Both the position numbers and the translations under genes were made by a program. Below, piece by piece: positions 62,094-64,000 of a stretch of 64,000 nt of DNA. This stretch comes from Ricinus communis (taxonomy: Eukaryota > Streptophyta > Magnoliopsida > Malpighiales > Euphorbiaceae): the NCBI RefSeq assembly GCF_019578655.1, contig NC_063260.1, positions 26,436,888 to 26,500,887 on the forward strand, in the 5' to 3' direction. The notes under the pieces are model-generated. The model worked only from the letters and a program-made list of their open reading frames with translations. It searched no databases and was not told the DNA's origin. Each line of letters opens with the position of its first letter. Within the stretch, counting starts at the first letter, position 1.

Positions 62094-64000
62094 ATAACAC
62101 CCGGAATTTTTATATATTTAATAATGAGTTTTTATTTAAGTTAATTTTACCTTCATTATTATTGGGTTTAATTTGAAATGATTTAATGAAAAATTTAATA
62201 TTAATCAAATAAATGAGTTATTTTCTATACCCAATTAGTTTGAAATTTTAAGAAATTATTCAAGTAAATTATTTGATAAATGATTATATTTTGGCTATTC
62301 AAATTTTCCCAAATGCATATTTATATAAGTAAAATTATATATTGGAAAATTTTGGAAGAAATTATAAAGGATGTTTTTATAAAAGAATTTTGGGAAAATT
62401 GGTATTATAATTGATTAGTAGTATTAAATTTTAAGTTGGAAATTGATTATTTAATTTAATTGTGTGTAGGATTTAATTGGAGGATTATTTTGGAATAAGG
62501 ATTAAAAGTATAATTTTATTTTTATGGGGTTTTAATGGAAATTTGTGAGCTTGGTATTTTTGTAAATAAATATGCCGGTCAGGGGTATTTTTGTAATTAT
62601 GTATTTTCAATAATTCGGATTTGGTCCAAATTAATTAGTTAAGGGCTTAATTGAAAAGCTAAAGGAAAGTTTGGGGGTCAAATTGGAATTTTAATGGATG
62701 AAATTGTAAGTAATTAAGAAAGTTGAGGGACCAAATTGTAATAAGAAAAAGTTCAGGGGTCAAATGTCGATATTGAAAGGAATGGAAATCGGGGAGAGAG
62801 AAAAGAAAGAAGGAAGAAGAAGAAAGGGAGGAGAGAGAGAGGCGTCCCCGTGGATCTGACGGAGGCTGGCCGGAAGGAGCGCACGTCAAGCGAGCCCGAT
62901 GGTGGCGGTGGAGGCACGGTGGCGGAATCGCGGCGGTGGCGGCCGCCGTTCGCTTCGATGGCCTTCCCTCGGTGGCGATCGGCTCGAGAGCTTCCTTTTA
63001 GCGTACGGCTTTGGTGGTCGGAATCGGAGATTCTCGGTGGAGAGAGAAAATGGTGGCGGCCGTTTTTGGGCTCTTCCGACGAGCTCCGGCGGTGGATGGA
63101 TGATCGGAGGATGTATCCCGACTCTCCTCATCTCAAGCTTCGCGATGGCACCAGCTTCGTGGCGATCGGGCTTCGTTTCGCGAATCGACGGTCGAGATCG
63201 TCCGCAAATCTCTCCCGGATGATCGGGTGTCGGATCGGAAAAATCGAAAGCGGGGATCGCCACGCGTCATGAGTCCGATGGTGTGTTCGGATCGTCGATC
63301 GGACTCGGTGGTCGGAAGTAGTCGGACCGAGCGATCGGCGCCTCGGTAATTATCTTTAGCCCGTTAATTTTAGAAATTCTTGGTTTAATTGTGTCTATTG
63401 GATGGTATTGAGTATTTGATGATTTTGTGAGTCAAAAATATTTGTCTATCAGTTTGCCTGCCTCGTGTTTTGTCTTTGTGTGAGGTCGGAAATAGTGAAG
63501 TTTGGGGACCCGACTCCCGCTTTTTTAAATTGTTGGATATTTGGAGTGTTTTTCCGGCAGTCCTGGACCCGTTTTTACGGGGGGTAATGTTCGTGTTGTA
63601 GGGAGGTTCTCACGAGTTTCGTGAGAATTCTCCAGTCGAGATTCAGGAGTCTAGACCTAGGATTAAAGATCGATTGTTTCAACATTTTGATAAATTTTTT
63701 TCCGTGATTAGATCTGTTTGTTTGGCTCGCTCCAACCGAGGCACCGGAGCAGAGCTAGGAGGTCGCCTAATTCTGTGAGTTAAAGTCATTTAATCTTTGC
63801 GCTATTGCTAGTCTGATTTTAATATGCTATTTAGAATTTGTGCTTAATATGATTATTAGTATCGCAAAATAAATGATTTCACTTGATTATTAATATTTGA
63901 AATAATATAAATATTATTATTAGTATGTTATAATAAGATAAACGTTATTATTTTCCCCTCACAAATTGCACGTTATTTTACCTTAAATCTTTAATCTTCA
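62094..64000 (+). mobile_element. Probable long LTR of a Ty3/gypsy element, cut by the window end
   Basis: Starts near TATAACACCCGGAATTTTTATAT, a one-base variant of the TGTAACACCC start common in plant chromovirus-type gypsy LTRs. It then shows the usual run of LTR wording: TTAAGGGCTTAATTGAAAAGC, GGGGTCAAATTGG and GGGACCAAATTGTAAT, then a purine-rich stretch, a short GC-rich core (about 62840-63340), and a tail with GGACCCGACTCCCG and TGTGAGTTAAAGTCATTT. There is no protein-coding gag-pol in view and no second LTR or target duplication to prove it, so this may be a solo or partial LTR. The GC-rich core gives several overlapping ORFs that are by-products. Confidence 0.5.

Noticed and set aside
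62850..63272. GC-rich ORFs on both strands (up to 140 codons)
   Set aside because: They overlap in three frames, are Arg/Gly/Ser-rich without motifs, and lie inside the probable LTR core. They are a composition effect.
1..64000. CRISPR arrays, bacterial operons, plasmid or phage features
   Set aside because: None seen; the genes are split by spliceosomal introns and are clearly plant nuclear.

Overview
The window reads as nuclear DNA of a eudicot plant. It is AT-rich. Genes are split by short GT-AG introns with T-rich ends, and intergenic stretches are full of microsatellites and decayed transposon pieces. The protein set is plant-specific: chloroplast NdhS, a phragmoplastin-type dynamin, a gamma-type phosphatidylinositol 4-kinase and plant small-protein families. 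Base composition and protein sequences would suit a rosid such as a Euphorbiaceae or other Malpighiales member, but that placement is a guess.

Layout. 1-432 (+): last two exons of an unidentified gene. 6095-6445 (+) and 9737-10147 (-): two small related proteins facing each other, with a probable solo Copia-type LTR between them. 12057-13567 (+): short mitochondrial Kgd4/MRPS36-like protein. 13868-14584 (-): NdhS, tail to tail with it. 16775-19455 (+): coiled-coil plus PH-like protein. 21248-23496 (+): organellar nucleoside diphosphate kinase 3. 25746-28661 (+): UIEF-type mRNA export factor. 30131-30203 (+): tRNA-Ala(CGC). 30438-34335 (+): predicted plastid protein with PPR-like repeats, a zinc ribbon, two membrane segments and a coiled coil. 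36752-40138 (+): UDP-glucose 4-epimerase. 42268-48618 (+): dynamin-related protein 1A. 51812-53423 (+): class-3 lipase-like protein. 54584-55201 (-): NHL/LEA_2 membrane protein. 57907-60246 (-): PI4K gamma. About 62094-64000: probably part of a long Ty3/gypsy LTR.

The genes do not form an operon or a common pathway; this is ordinary eukaryotic gene order. All exon joins given were checked for GT-AG borders and for reading frame across the splice. They give complete proteins of 81, 238, 245, 236, 208, 570, 350, 610, 357, 205 and 584 residues, plus the two intronless small proteins (116 and 136).

I did not find a convincing new biological system. The most interesting leads are the uncharacterised zinc-ribbon/membrane/coiled-coil plastid protein, the facing pair of related small proteins, an exon-like GC-richer island around the tRNA, an overlapping upstream ORF on the lipase gene, and several intact young tandem duplications and MITE-like insertions.
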